From positions 124,001 through 188,000 of the forward strand of contig JAOTOL010001240.1 in assembly GCA_034440575.1 (NCBI GenBank): 64,000 nucleotides of DNA, in the 5' to 3' direction. A model generated the notes under the pieces. It had not been told where the DNA came from. It did no database searches and saw only the letters and a list, made by a program, of their open reading frames with translations. Shown in pieces: positions 23,954 to 35,033 of this stretch. The position numbers and the translations under genes are program-made. Positions within the stretch are counted from its first letter, which is position 1, and every line of letters begins with the position of its first letter. The stretch comes from Imbricaverruca yamaguchii. Lineage: Eukaryota; Arthropoda; Thecostraca; Neoverrucidae.

Positions 23954-24303
23954 GCGCAAAAGCTGAGTCGGTGAAAAATATCATCTAGCCGTCTGCCCCT
24001 CCTGCTAGATGATGCGCATCTTCAGACCGTGCTGTAACAGTTCAAATCACCGAGAAGCACAACCGGGAGAGGAAGCTGCCGCAAGCGCTTCCGGGCCGTC
24101 CACAGGGAGGTCCCGTGAAGATGATAAATACATGAAAACTAATGTAACTCTGGTCTCCCGGGGTCAGTACCGACAGCAACGGCCTGCAGCTGAGTGTCAA
24201 CTATGAGATTCCTAAAGGGAACAGAACATCTGGTGAGAATTACAACTCGGCCGCACAACAGTGTTGACGATGGGAAGTGACGGCGGACAGCGGTGTAACG
24301 GTA

Positions 24304-24471
24304 GGGGACTAGTAGTCTAGGGGTAGGTTTCCGGTCTCACAATCGAAAGGTTGTGGGTTCGAGTCTCGCCTGTCGCTACTCTCCGCCCGCGGCCAATCGG
24401 CGTGAGAGATTGGCGACGCTACATGACTCAACGGCCGATGTGTCGTAAAACCAATAACCAACCAACCAACC
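24304..24471 (+). mobile_element. Val-like tRNA-derived SINE
   Basis: Full length with tail ACCAATAACCAACCAACC. Duplication AGCGGTGTAACGGTA at 24289-24303, matched with one change at 24472-24486. Confidence 0.95.
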
Positions 24472-24489
24472 AGCTGTGTAACGGTACGC

Positions 24490-25110
24490 GGTCATTGTGT
24501 GCGCTAATGGAAGTTTGTCTCTTGTAAGGCTACAGCGGGGAATGCGATATGATATAAATATCTGCGAATCAGCGTAGGGGTTTTGCCCCAAGCACCACGC
24601 GTCCTTCACTGCAAAATTTTAGATTCCACTGTTTGCTCTGGACGGTGGTGAGGGGCGTCAACATCAAGTTAAACTCGGGATCCAGGAAGAAAAGACTGAT
24701 TGAGAAAACAATCATGTAACATGAAACCGCCTTCTTCGGAGGAAAGCTGGGTTTCTTTGCAATTCATTTCGTAATGATTTTGTGGTGAAAATAAAGATAA
24801 TACAAAAACTATACAAAGACCATGAAGATCTGATGACCTTTCGTGGTACTTATCAGCACAAATAGTGGTGACCATGACAAAAATCCAAAAGAAGACAGAA
24901 AATGGAACACAAAGGCGTACTGTTATAGTAAAGACGCACTGTTATGGCGGGTGTGTCACCCGCCATATGTCGTTCTGGTAGACAATGTTCGGTACGACTG
25001 CCGGCAAGTAGTTTCGTCCGTGCGATCAACATCTTGCCAGTTTCATTGTCAAGTCACGATGTACCGTACGTTGCAATGCTATATATAGCAATCACTTGTA
25101 GCCTGGGGCG
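24490..25110. other. intergenic sequence, nothing recognised
   Basis: No exon, repeat or RNA signal is seen here. Confidence 0.4.
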
Positions 25111-25120
25111 CAGCCAAAGG

Positions 25121-25208
25121 ATGGGGTGTGGTGGGGTGGGGTGGGGTGGGGTGGGGTGTGGTGTGGTGTGGTGTGGTGTGGTGGGGTGGGGTGGGGTGGG
25201 GTGGGATG
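25121..25208. repeat. GGGGT / GTGTGG microsatellite
   Basis: About 90 bp of GTGGGGTGGGG and GTGGTGTG on the plus strand. The runs of four G are spaced as in G-quadruplexes. Confidence 0.9.
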
Positions 25209-25354
25209 GGGGATTAACGACACATCGATCACATACAACCGGGGCCTAAGTTCATTCTTGGGTTCATACTTATCTAGGTTCATACTTAGCAGTGTAAAAT
25301 TATGCCGCCAAATAAGCAATAGCCATTGACTGATAGTTGGGGTTCAGCGGCGCC

Positions 25355-25945
25355 CCGAGAGGTCACACGGCCGAGAGGTCACACGTCGTTGTTGTTATTG
25401 GGGTTTTGGGGCGCATCAACTGCAGAGGTTATACAGCGCCCACAGGTCACACGTCGACAACAGGGCATAGCGGGTCAGGGACGCACTGAGAGGTCACACG
25501 GTGTCAGAAGAGCATAGCGAGCCAGGGGCGCACAGAGGACACACGGTGCCAACAGGGCATAGCGGGCCAGGGGTGCACCGAGAGGTCATATGGTGCCATC
25601 AGAACATAGCGAACCAGGGGTGCACCGAAGGGTCACGCGGTACCAACAGAGCATAGCGAGCCCGGGGTGCACTGATAGGTCACACGGTGACAACAGAGCA
25701 TAGCGGGTCAGGGACGCACTGTGAGGTCACACGGTGTCAGAAGAGCATAGCAAGCCAGGGGCGCACAGAGGACATACGGTGCCAACAGGGAATAGCGGGC
25801 CAGGGGCGCACTGAGAGGTCATATGGTGCCAACAGAGCATAGCGGGTCAGGGGCGCACAGAAATGTCAGGGTATAGCGAGAGAGGTGCCAACAGGGCACA
25901 GCGAGCCAGGGCGCACTGAAAGGTCACACAGTATCAACAGAGCAA
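25355..25945. repeat. ~45-bp minisatellite
   Basis: About twelve units containing GAGGTCACACGGTGCCAAC, AGAGCATAGCGGG and CCAGGGGCGCAC. Interrupted by the retroposon at 25389-25443. Confidence 0.92.
25389..25443 (-). mobile_element. ultrashort tail-only retroposon (copy 8)
   Basis: Inserted in a minisatellite unit. Duplication AGGTCACACGTCG at 25376-25388 and 25444-25456. Confidence 0.93.
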
Positions 25946-26494
25946 AGCGGGCCATGGGCACAGGACAACTGTGCCAATGTCTGCACAATTGGCAAGTCAG
26001 TGCCATCGGTGCTATGACAGCACAATTGGCGAGACAGTGAGAAAGGTGCCAATGTCTGTACAATTTGGGAGTCGGTGCCAACGGTGCCAATGCCTGTACA
26101 ATTGGCAAGTCAGTGCCAACGGTGCCAATGTTCAGTCGGTACAAGGTGCCAAAAGTAAGTGCCAAGTCGGTGCCAGGTGCCTAGCATAATTGGCGAGTCG
26201 GTGCCAACGGTGCCAATATCAGTACAATTGGCGAGTCGGTGCCAGTGATAAAATATTTGTGAAATAAAGTGGAATTTACCACTTTCGGAACACTGAATCG
26301 ACATGCTTTCCAAAGAAGCGTCGACATAGTGTTTCTTGTCGTGTGTTTATGAAGTTATCGTGCCTCGTTTCTAACAACATCTATTTTGAACCATGCTTAC
26401 ACTTACCACAATGCATCGTGACATACAAACATCTTGCAGCGTAATTCCAGATAAAAGGATTACCTATGGCCTGGTTTGCTGTACAATACCAGTT

Positions 26495-26890
26495 TAAAAA
26501 AAATTATCCGAGTTGTTGTTGGGGTGGCTTGAGGAACCCGGGTTCTATTGCTAAGCAGAGCTTGTTGCGTGAACCCTGGCCCCACCACCCGATCCATGAA
26601 CTCCAGTTCAACGGCAGAATTTAGACCGAAAGTTTAATGTGCCGCCAATGCACCGACACGGCCGCCCGGTAGCTCGTCCCCGGCCTTATCGGGCCAGTTG
26701 CCAACTGACACTCCCAGCCGGGGGCTAAATGCGAGCGCGCGAAGCGACTCGTGTGCGATTGTGGTTTTAGGGCGCATCGACCATGGTTGGTCATTTAGCA
26801 CCCAACGCGCGAAGCGACTCGAACCCTGTGTTGCCAGTACAGGGGAGACCAGAGCAGGCCAGCGCTCTAACCAACTGAGCTACCGGGCGG
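26495..26890 (-). mobile_element. Ala-like tRNA-derived SINE, interrupted
   Basis: Sense order: head CCGCCCGGTAGCTCAGTTGG, middle TGGCCCGATAAGGCCGGGGA, end GTTCACGCAACAAGCTCTGC, tail AACTCGGATAA-like. Inserted in the MITE near AGTTTA; carries the 50-bp retroposon at 26752-26805. Confidence 0.93.
26752..26805 (-). mobile_element. ultrashort tail-only retroposon (copy 9), nested in SINE
   Basis: 54 bp bounded by the exact 16-bp duplication CGCGCGAAGCGACTCG (26736-26751 and 26806-26821), which is normal SINE sequence at this point. Confidence 0.96.
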
Positions 26891-27590
26891 TTTATGGCAT
26901 ATGTATTTGCATCGTTATCACAAATGCATGCATCCCCATATTGAGTACCTCTCAAAATAAACGAGAAGGTTTAGTACGGAGTAAGTAAGTACGGGAAAGG
27001 TAAAAAGGTTTGACATTCTTTCACCATTAAGCTTGAAGAAATGATGAAGTATACAAAGCAACTAAATAACATCATTTTCGTGGCGAATTTCGATATCCTA
27101 CTGTACGCGCTTCGATATCTCACACCATAAAGAACAAACAATACCTTAACACTGGTCAGTGCCAACAGTGCCAATGCCTGTGCAATTGGCAAGTCAATGC
27201 CAACGGCGCCAACGCCTGTACAATTGACGAGTCAGTGCCAAAGGTGCCAGTGCCATACAATTGTCGAGCCCACGATGAACCAGAACCAGAAAATCCAGTG
27301 CGGCTCATTCGCGGTGCGTGGAATGTGCTCAAAGCCCGCCACAAAGGTTCCGCAACCGCCAATGCCAATCTCTACTGGTCAAGTTGGACAACCGTTCCAT
27401 TCTGGATGTGTTATCCAAACCGTTATCATCTTGATTAATCCACTCCTTTTCTCTCCAAGAAATGAATGCTGCCATTTCACGATAAACAAATGCAAACATA
27501 AAGCTTTGATAAACCTACTACCTTGGCTCCTTACGAATTCAAATACACCTCCAAAAATCAAATACCGAGGGATTCATATTTCATGGCCTT

Positions 27591-27642
27591 GTTTGTTTAT
27601 TGGGGTTTAGGGGCGCATCGACTGCAGTGGTCATGCAGCGCC
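27591..27642 (-). mobile_element. ultrashort tail-only retroposon (copy 10)
   Basis: 52 bp, close to consensus, bounded by the exact 16-bp duplication CATATTTCATGGCCTT (27575-27590 and 27643-27658). Confidence 0.97.
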
Positions 27643-27659
27643 CATATTTCATGGCCTTC

Positions 27660-28125
27660 ATTCAAACAATAGTCTACTATATTTTGAGAACATGTTGGTT
27701 GATGATTTTCGTGGCTGAATTGGAAACCCATGCACTTGGATTTGTCTTGTCTTGCTTCCACTGTTTCTAAATGAAGAACTAAAATATCGTTCTTTTTTAA
27801 ACTAGAGAATATGAAGACTACGCTATGTATGTCCACTCAACAGAGAAATCACGCTCAGAAATGACATAAAAATTATGTTCCCAAATCCAAGAGATCAAAG
27901 TATATATTAAGCCCTGTAGTGTTCATTGTGCATACCCATGTCATGCCCGCTTCAATGAGCATGACATGCATATTATATGGTGTCGAATCACAATACCCGC
28001 ACATAAAGATAAAGGGTTACTGTTCACAGCACTAGAATGACACGACGTTTTGTCCTGAGGGAATTACTCGATATGCAGAAGCCATATGTCTTACAACTCT
28101 GTAATAGACCGACCTCAAGCCCCAC
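27660..28125. other. intergenic sequence, nothing recognised
   Basis: No exon, repeat or RNA signal is seen here. Confidence 0.4.
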
Positions 28126-28129
28126 CAGA

Positions 28130-28290
28130 TTGTACCTCAAGTCGCACCTAGACTACGCCTGAGGTCAAACCTCAGACTACACCTGAGGTCGCACCTCAGA
28201 CTACACCTGAGGTCACACCGAAGCACACCTAGGCACACCTGAGGTCACACCGAGGCACACCTGAGGTCACACCGAGGCACACCTTGGGCC
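28130..28290. repeat. short degenerate tandem repeat
   Basis: Repeats of CTCAGACTACACCTGAGGTC and shorter CACACCTGAGGTCACACCGA forms. Each unit contains a GAGGTC motif. Confidence 0.85.
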
Positions 28291-28494
28291 GCCGCCACCA
28301 CCATCTCAGGTCACTCACCACATGAGTCCTGGTCGGTCGGCTGCTCTGATCTGCCTCGGCGGGTCACGTGTCAGGTTGCGGTCACGTCGGGTCAGGTCAG
28401 GTCGCGACGACTGGGCACGCCGTCAGGATGAGGCTGCAGACAGAGGCACGACAGAGTATCAGTCGCTGGATCTCAGCTGCACGAACATGCTGGG

Positions 28495-28988
28495 CACTGA
28501 TAAATTATTCGTGAAATTGGGTGGAAAATAACACTTTCTGAACACTCGATCGACATTCTTCTCCAAGAAGTATCGACATCCCGCTCCTTGGTGCCTGCTT
28601 ATGAAGCCTTCCTGTCTCCTTTCTAACAGTATCTCGTTTATAAGTTTTATGTTAATGCTCTCGATAAGGAAGCTGATACACGAACATTTCGCAAGGCAAT
28701 TTGAGGCAAATGGGATTAATTATAACGTGATATGGCGTACAGTACCAGTTTATAGGATTGGTATTTTTCTCCCTGTCACGAATATAGTTGTTCATAAACG
28801 ATGAATCTCAAAGCAAATGATAAATGTACAGTTATAAGTTAGTGTTAACACCATTAACTCAACTTTGGGTAAAAAAGGCATCAAAATCAACAACAAAACA
28901 ACACTGATTCCTCGACAAATTTCGACATCCTACTGTGCTCGTTTCCACATTTCACACTGAACGAAAAAAAAACACCATTTTAACCCTG
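28495..28988. mobile_element. hAT-like MITE family 1, copy C
   Basis: 494 bp from CACTGATAAATTATTCGTGA to CATTTTAACCCTG. The 8-bp duplications ATGCTGGG (28487-28494) and ACGCTGGG (28989-28996) differ by one C/T change. Non-coding; this copy is uninterrupted and is the best reference for the family. Confidence 0.88.
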
Positions 28989-29535
28989 ACGCTGGGTGAT
29001 CAGCAGAATTATGTGGCGCTGCAGTCTCGAACAGACATGCATCTGCATCCTAGTCTATGTTTGTTTGCGTCTGATTGAGGTGGAGGTGGTGGTAGTTATA
29101 TCATGACATCGGGGAAACAGACAGAAACGGCCCAACATGCCTCCCCCAATACTGGTGTCGTAGGCGCAATGCTTTTAAAAGCAAAAGTGGGCTACAAGTT
29201 TGGTACCAATGAAAGATTGAAGTTGCCGATATTTTTTGAAAGAAGGGGGTGTCTTTAATTTGTCCTTCTGATATCTGATGTTTATTGCGAATATGCACAC
29301 AATTCAAATTAAAGTTAACCACAGCAGAACAAGGTTAGGCAGACTTTTCCCGTGAACCACTGCTGCCACACCATTAACATCTTTAAAAACAGCATAGACA
29401 ATCACTTTAAAATAGGGCTTGCTTTTCAGCATTACAACTGATTTCAAATTTGGTGGACTGGTTAGTGTACAGTGCAACCAAGGCCCTCTGGCTCATATTA
29501 CTAATCTTTTGTCTTTGACTTATGCTTTAATACAT

Positions 29536-29848
29536 TTAATCCGAGTTCCTGTTGGGTGGCTTTATGAACCAGGTTCTATAGCTAAGCAGAGTCTGTTGCG
29601 TGAACCCTGGCACCACCACCCGATCCATGAACTCCAGTTCAACAGCAAAATTTTGACCGAGTTTAACGTGCCGTCAATGCACCGACACGGCCGCCCGGTA
29701 GCTCGTCCCCGGCCTTATCGGGGGAGCTGTCAACTGACCCTACCTGCCGAGGGCTAAACACGAGCGCGCGAAGTTACTGGAACCCTGCATTGCCAGGACA
29801 GGGAAGACCAGAGCAGGCCGGCACTCCAAGCAACTGCGCTACCGGAAT
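29536..29848 (-). mobile_element. Ala-like tRNA-derived SINE
   Basis: Nearly complete, with the head region diverged at the right end (CAACTGCGCTACCGG). Confidence 0.9.
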
Positions 29849-29849
29849 T

Positions 29850-30960
29850 TAATTTGCTACCAGACAAAATTAAAAAGAGAAGAGCATTCAAGGAGATTCA
29901 GCTTCGTAGCTGTAACGGTCCAGATATGGCCAGCGAAAAACAACGCTTAGGTAGCGGAATAATAAGACGCCATAAAAAATGCAAACATACATTAATTAAC
30001 CCATTCCTCAGCAATGCACAACAAATAAAGTTTTCGATCAGTATATAAGCATTCAGTTCACCAATTTTGTATCAAATACTTATAAGCTATATTGTTCTCC
30101 CTCCGCAATATACTACTTAAAAAGTATCCTCCAAAACGACCCGCCTTATTTCCATGCTGTGAATAGATTAGCAAAGGAGCTCATCGTACATATTCATGGA
30201 TACCTTTTTTGGTGGAAATAGGCATAAGTATATATTGCCACAGGTTCTCAGTTTTGCTTTCCAACGGACCGACTATTTTTGTAAATATGAAAGGAAAGCT
30301 TGGACAAATAAACATGAAAAAAAACTATAGGCAAATCAGAAATCAAACAGTAACAAATGTAGTATGAATTTTACCATATGTCATCAATATGAATCCAAAC
30401 AGTACATCTTTCCCAGAATACTCGGTACAGCGAATATGAGCAACGCGATGCTGTAAAAAAAAAGATAAATGCATTCATTTACTCAACAAGAAGTCAGGAA
30501 ATGAACCGAAGTGTTCATTTTGGCCAGAAGGTTTACAGAACATACAGAAGGTATACAGAGTCCAGTATAATTGCTAGCAACAGGCCAAACCATTCACACA
30601 TAACACAAAACTGTCATCACACATGAACACGAACAAACTGTGCCGAGGCTGGACGATTTGGGTGTGATAATCATCACCATCCCTGTACTACAAAAAGAGT
30701 TAACAAAAACAAACTCTGTACGAGGCTGGACGGTTGGGGTGTGATAATCATCGGCATCCCTGAACTACAAATACAGTGAACAATAACAAACACTGTACAA
30801 AGCTTGACAGCTGGCATGTGATCACCATACCTATATTACAAATAGTGAACAAGAATAGACGCACAGAAATCGGGCATGGCAGAAAAACAATGCGAACACA
30901 AAGCCAATAGGTATCTTGGTCTGATAAATGATCACGTACATGGCCACTACTATGGACAGT
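29850..30960. other. AT-rich intergenic sequence
   Basis: A short direct repeat with CTGGACGGTTGGGGTGTGAT and CTGGACGATTTGGGTGTGAT occurs twice near 30645-30760 and, weakly, a third time near 30805. No gene is recognised. Confidence 0.5.
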
Positions 30961-30962
30961 GA

Positions 30963-31022
30963 TTGATCAATTATTTTGGCTTAGGGGTGAATTGACTACT
31001 GCTGGTTATGCACCACCCATAT
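30963..31022 (-). mobile_element. ultrashort tail-only retroposon (copy 11, old)
   Basis: 60 bp, diverged and with its CpGs mostly lost (CTTAGGGGTGAATTGAC). Duplication TATGGACAGTGA at 30951-30962 and 31023-31034. Confidence 0.85.
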
Positions 31023-32496
31023 TATGGACAGTGAAACACCCAGTGTTGGAAAAATTGACATTTTTGGGCATTCAGCCACCCAAAGAATTATACCCTCCAC
31101 CAAAAATCCACTCCTTGCATTCCAAAATATCAGATTAACAGCTAATGTGTAACAGGCAATCCCAGCTAGTTCTGCCACTATCAAATAGTGATAATCATGA
31201 GCATAGCCCACAGAGTAGCATGCTCTATGGGCTATATTGTAACCTATGGCTAGTGGTGGGAATGAGATCCACTGTAGTTCTAGTAATCTTCAACTTGCAC
31301 AACCATTTTGTGTCCTTTGTACAATTTGATAGTGACTTTAAAGTGTCTCATGCCCGGAATTCCAAATTAAAACGTTTTTGTCTGACCAGCTACAAATAGT
31401 CCCACTAGAGATGAACCCCATAAAAGTGGTGAAAGTGGTGACTACTGAGTGAGGATGCCTTCTTGCCTGAGAAAGGTGGAATTGTGCACTTCCTTTCACA
31501 GCACTCCTACTATGATCTGAGTTAAACTGTCCACTCTTAATGCATGGGAAAATTAAACAAGGCATTTGTTAGTCTTGCTATACGTATGCACTATTATATT
31601 CATATGTTCTATATTCAATATTATGCAGACAAATGTATGCACTCTACTATATTTGGTTTCAACCATTATACACTCCCACATGTATTTCATTCTAGCAAAC
31701 ACAAAAATTATACACAGAGTCCAAAGTCCAAGATTGAGAAGTGAAAATCCAACTCTGCCAACATATCAAAATGTGATTCCAGATAATGTGGCTATCACAG
31801 CATGATCTGTTGTACAAATACCCACTTATGCAATAATACAATTTCAGAAATATTCCATTGTTTTCTGATGGTGCTTACAGGAGCCCCAAAAAATAATGTA
31901 GTGAATGACCATAGCTCACGGCAAATTTCGACATTTCACCATACCCTTTGGCATTGCATGCTGGATGAAGATCAGTTATTTAACCAGGCATGTATATGCC
32001 TAGTACTTACACTTCCTTTTTGGTGAGATTAAGCCTGTCTAAACCATACATATATGCTTCATCCATGAAGTCTTCCCAAGAACATAAAACCTTCATCAAT
32101 TTTCACACAAAGCTTGGCTACCACATCATTAATGCACAATGCCCTTAGCACTATTCATTGCTTCCTGTCACCCTTGGAAAGTTTGACGTCAACACATTTC
32201 TCCTGATACTTGCAACCTGCTTAAGCTTACGAGAGCCTGTATGCACATACAGAGTTTCACCTGCTTATCTAAGCCCCGAATGCACACTTCTATTGCTACC
32301 TTCTTAATCAACATGAACATGCAGAGTTTTCTCCTCGCCTCTTCCTTGCATAACACGCCTGGGCCTATCCCCATATTCCTGACTTGGGCTCCTGGGAAAC
32401 ACACTCATGTCTGACTCCCTGGGTTTTCTGTCAAAATCACAGTATGTGCAGCTGACCCTCAAGTAGCCTCTCAATGACATACCTCTTGCTAGCACT

Positions 32497-32654
32497 CATA
32501 GGGGACGAGTAGCATAGGGGTAAGTTGCTCGTCTCACAATCGAAAGGTTGTGGGTTTGAGTCTCACCTGTCGCTACTCTTCGCCCGCGACCAATCAGCGT
32601 GAGAGTTTGGCGACGCTACATGACTCAGCGGTCGATGTGTCGTAAAGCCAATAA
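32497..32654 (+). mobile_element. Val-like tRNA-derived SINE (young copy)
   Basis: Full length, CpGs mostly kept. Duplication CTTGCTAGCACT at 32485-32496 and 32655-32666. Confidence 0.95.
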
Positions 32655-33232
32655 CTTGCTAGCACTAGCCAGTTCATAACTCAAACATTCATCTCAAGTG
32701 TCATTAATCTCCTGCTCATCTATACCCTTAAACCAAATTTATAGCTCCATAGTGGGGTTCACGTTCCTCAAAATTAACCTCATATGCATTTGTTTTGTGA
32801 CCTTCCACTTTCCACTACTACCCAGAGCCCCCTACCATCACCTCCCCTGCCACCATTCCCAACTACATAAACCTCATCAGTTGTACTAACATTGCCTACA
32901 ATGGGTGCCACTGCTCATCCATTATAAGGATTAGCAGTGCAGCATAGGAATACTACCAATATATACCAAATTTTAAGGAATGCAATAAATATTGAAACTC
33001 CATTAGCCATTTTTTAAATCTTGCTATTAAGATCAAAGAGTGAAGTTAGCCTAAAAGCCCAGTTAGAAAAGATACTTAGGCTGGCAAAATTAAATTCCAT
33101 GAGCCTACAATCACATTCATTTTAATTTGCATAATACTTGACTAAAGCCTTTGACAAATAGTAGCCTAGACAGCATGGCAGCTATTGCTACCCTTCACAC
33201 TTCAGGCAGCTACTCATGAGATGCACAATTCA

Positions 33233-33275
33233 TGAAATTGTAGGGCATTGCTACTAGCAATGCCCTACAAATTCA
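33233..33275. other. inverted repeat with 3-nt loop
   Basis: Arms TTGTAGGGCATTGCT (33238-33252) and its complement (33256-33270) pair perfectly. Four more pairs follow outside one mismatch. Confidence 0.85.
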
Positions 33276-33693
33276 CAAATTAATTTTCAGACTTGACCAA
33301 ATTGAAGATCATGGTTATAGGGACCACATAGAAAATGTCACATTTGTATGTCAGGAAGGAACTCTAATATGACAAAAGATAGGAACATATAATGCAATCT
33401 AAACTAGCCATATTACCATTTCTGTCCCAATACACTTCATTTTATCTCACTCCAACCTTGGTCTTCATAGATTAGTTCTTTTTGATAAAGAAAGGTGAAA
33501 ATAGCATGTGATGGCAAACTTGGGCACATAAATTTAACAACATGAGTTTACTTAAATAACTACATGGTCCTCATAAACCATCATCAGTTCACCATGCTTG
33601 ATTTCCAAAAGTATTCAATCAAAATGTTGCTCGTAGCTGTTGAATATGAAGCACCCACTCCCAATGTGTCCCAAGCACATACAAGCACATATG

Positions 33694-34015
33694 CTGCACT
33701 GGTAGCTCAGTCGGTTAGAGTGCTGGCCTGCACTGGTCTCCCCTGTCCTGGCAACACAGGGTTTGAGTCGCTTCATGCACTCACATTTAGCCCCTGGATG
33801 GGAGTGTCTGTTGGCAGCTGGCCTGATAAGGCTGGGGACGAGTTAACGGACAGCAGTGTTGGTGCATTGGCAGCACATTAAACTTTATGTCTAAATTCTG
33901 CTGTTGAACTGGAGTTCATGGGTTGGGTGGTGGGGCCCGGGTTCATGCAACAAGCTCTGCTTAGCAATAGAACCCTGGTTCCTAAAGCCACCCCAGCAAC
34001 AACTCAGATTAAATT
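33694..34015 (+). mobile_element. Ala-like tRNA-derived SINE with CpG decay
   Basis: Full length: GGTAGCTCAGTCGGTTAGAG through GTTCATGCAACAAGCTCTGC. Many family CpGs read TG or CA here, for example CTTCATGCACTCACATTTAG where other copies have CTTCGCGCGCTCGCATTTAG. Confidence 0.95.
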
Positions 34016-35011
34016 TTTATTTTCATGCATGGCATCTTAGCTTGTCATAAAGTCGGTGTTTAGACTTAATAAGAGCCAAAAGTGCCTATCCAGCTATGTC
34101 TATAAATGGAAGATATCCATACAATCAGTAAAGACACACCCTAACCATCACCACATCCTAAAGAATCCATCTACCAACATCATGTACACCTATCAATGCC
34201 TATCTACCCTAGCTATCCAGCCAAATTCCCTGTGATCCCCCTCAACACATGTTGATCAAATGCCCTACCAACAAGTTTCAAACTGGATCCATGCCTGCTT
34301 AAAGGGATCAGTGCCATGCACACCCACCTAGCACAAATTTCACCCTATCCATTACAAATCAGAACTAAAAAACAAGGTTTTCCTGTCATATGTAATATTA
34401 ACTTTTCATTACATTCATCCATATAATGAATGTAATTCATCCATGTACATGCATTCATCATTCATTACATTACATTTCAACCATGTCCCCCTTAATCTCC
34501 AATACCTGAGTTGGTACCTATCTAACACAATAGGCCTTTTTCCATATTCAAAGTTATCTATTCCACTGATGAGTCTAATTGTTTTGCTCTGCAACATAAC
34601 AGAACCAGTAATTGTGCTGTGTTCATTAAACACAAAAATGAACAAGCTATCCACATTCAAGCAGTTCCTTTCAATGCAAATCCTCTAACCACTTGTAAAC
34701 AGCAACTCTATGACAAATGATTACTTCATTGTGGTGCACCATATTCCCAAACAAAAATGTGGTTTTGCAGATTACTTCAATGGTTGTTGTGGTGCAAATT
34801 ATTAGTAGCCACTAATAATACTGGTGTAGTTACAAAAAAAATCAGAACACACTTCTTCATGGCCTCAGGTTCTTTTATGGCACATTCAACCACTAGGTCA
34901 TATAGCTTCTTCATGGTCTACTTAAGCTGACATCTCTCAGAAGCCTAAAATGGAAGGTATGTACATGCAGACTTCACTAGCTCATAAAGAATCAGTAGAA
35001 CTATGTGATCA

Positions 35012-35033
35012 CTGATCACTGATCAGTGATCAG
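35012..35033. other. 22-bp perfect palindrome
   Basis: CTGATCACTGA followed at once by its reverse complement, inside a run of TGATCA repeats. Confidence 0.9.

Larger units (their letters stand above)
26243..27154. mobile_element. hAT-like MITE family 1, copy B, itself interrupted
   Basis: The left end CAGTGATAAAATATTTGTGA and right end ATACCTTAACACTG match copies A and C. The 8-bp duplications GTCGGTGC (26235-26242) and GTCAGTGC (27155-27162) differ at one base and are minisatellite sequence. An Ala-like SINE at 26495-26890 accounts for its extra length. Confidence 0.9.
25975..27262. repeat. ~38-bp minisatellite split by nested insertions
   Basis: Units of GTCAGTGCCAACGGTGCCAA, TGYCTGTACAATTGGC and similar occupy 25975-26242 and resume at 27155-27262. 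The interruption is the hAT MITE at 26243-27154. Confidence 0.9.
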
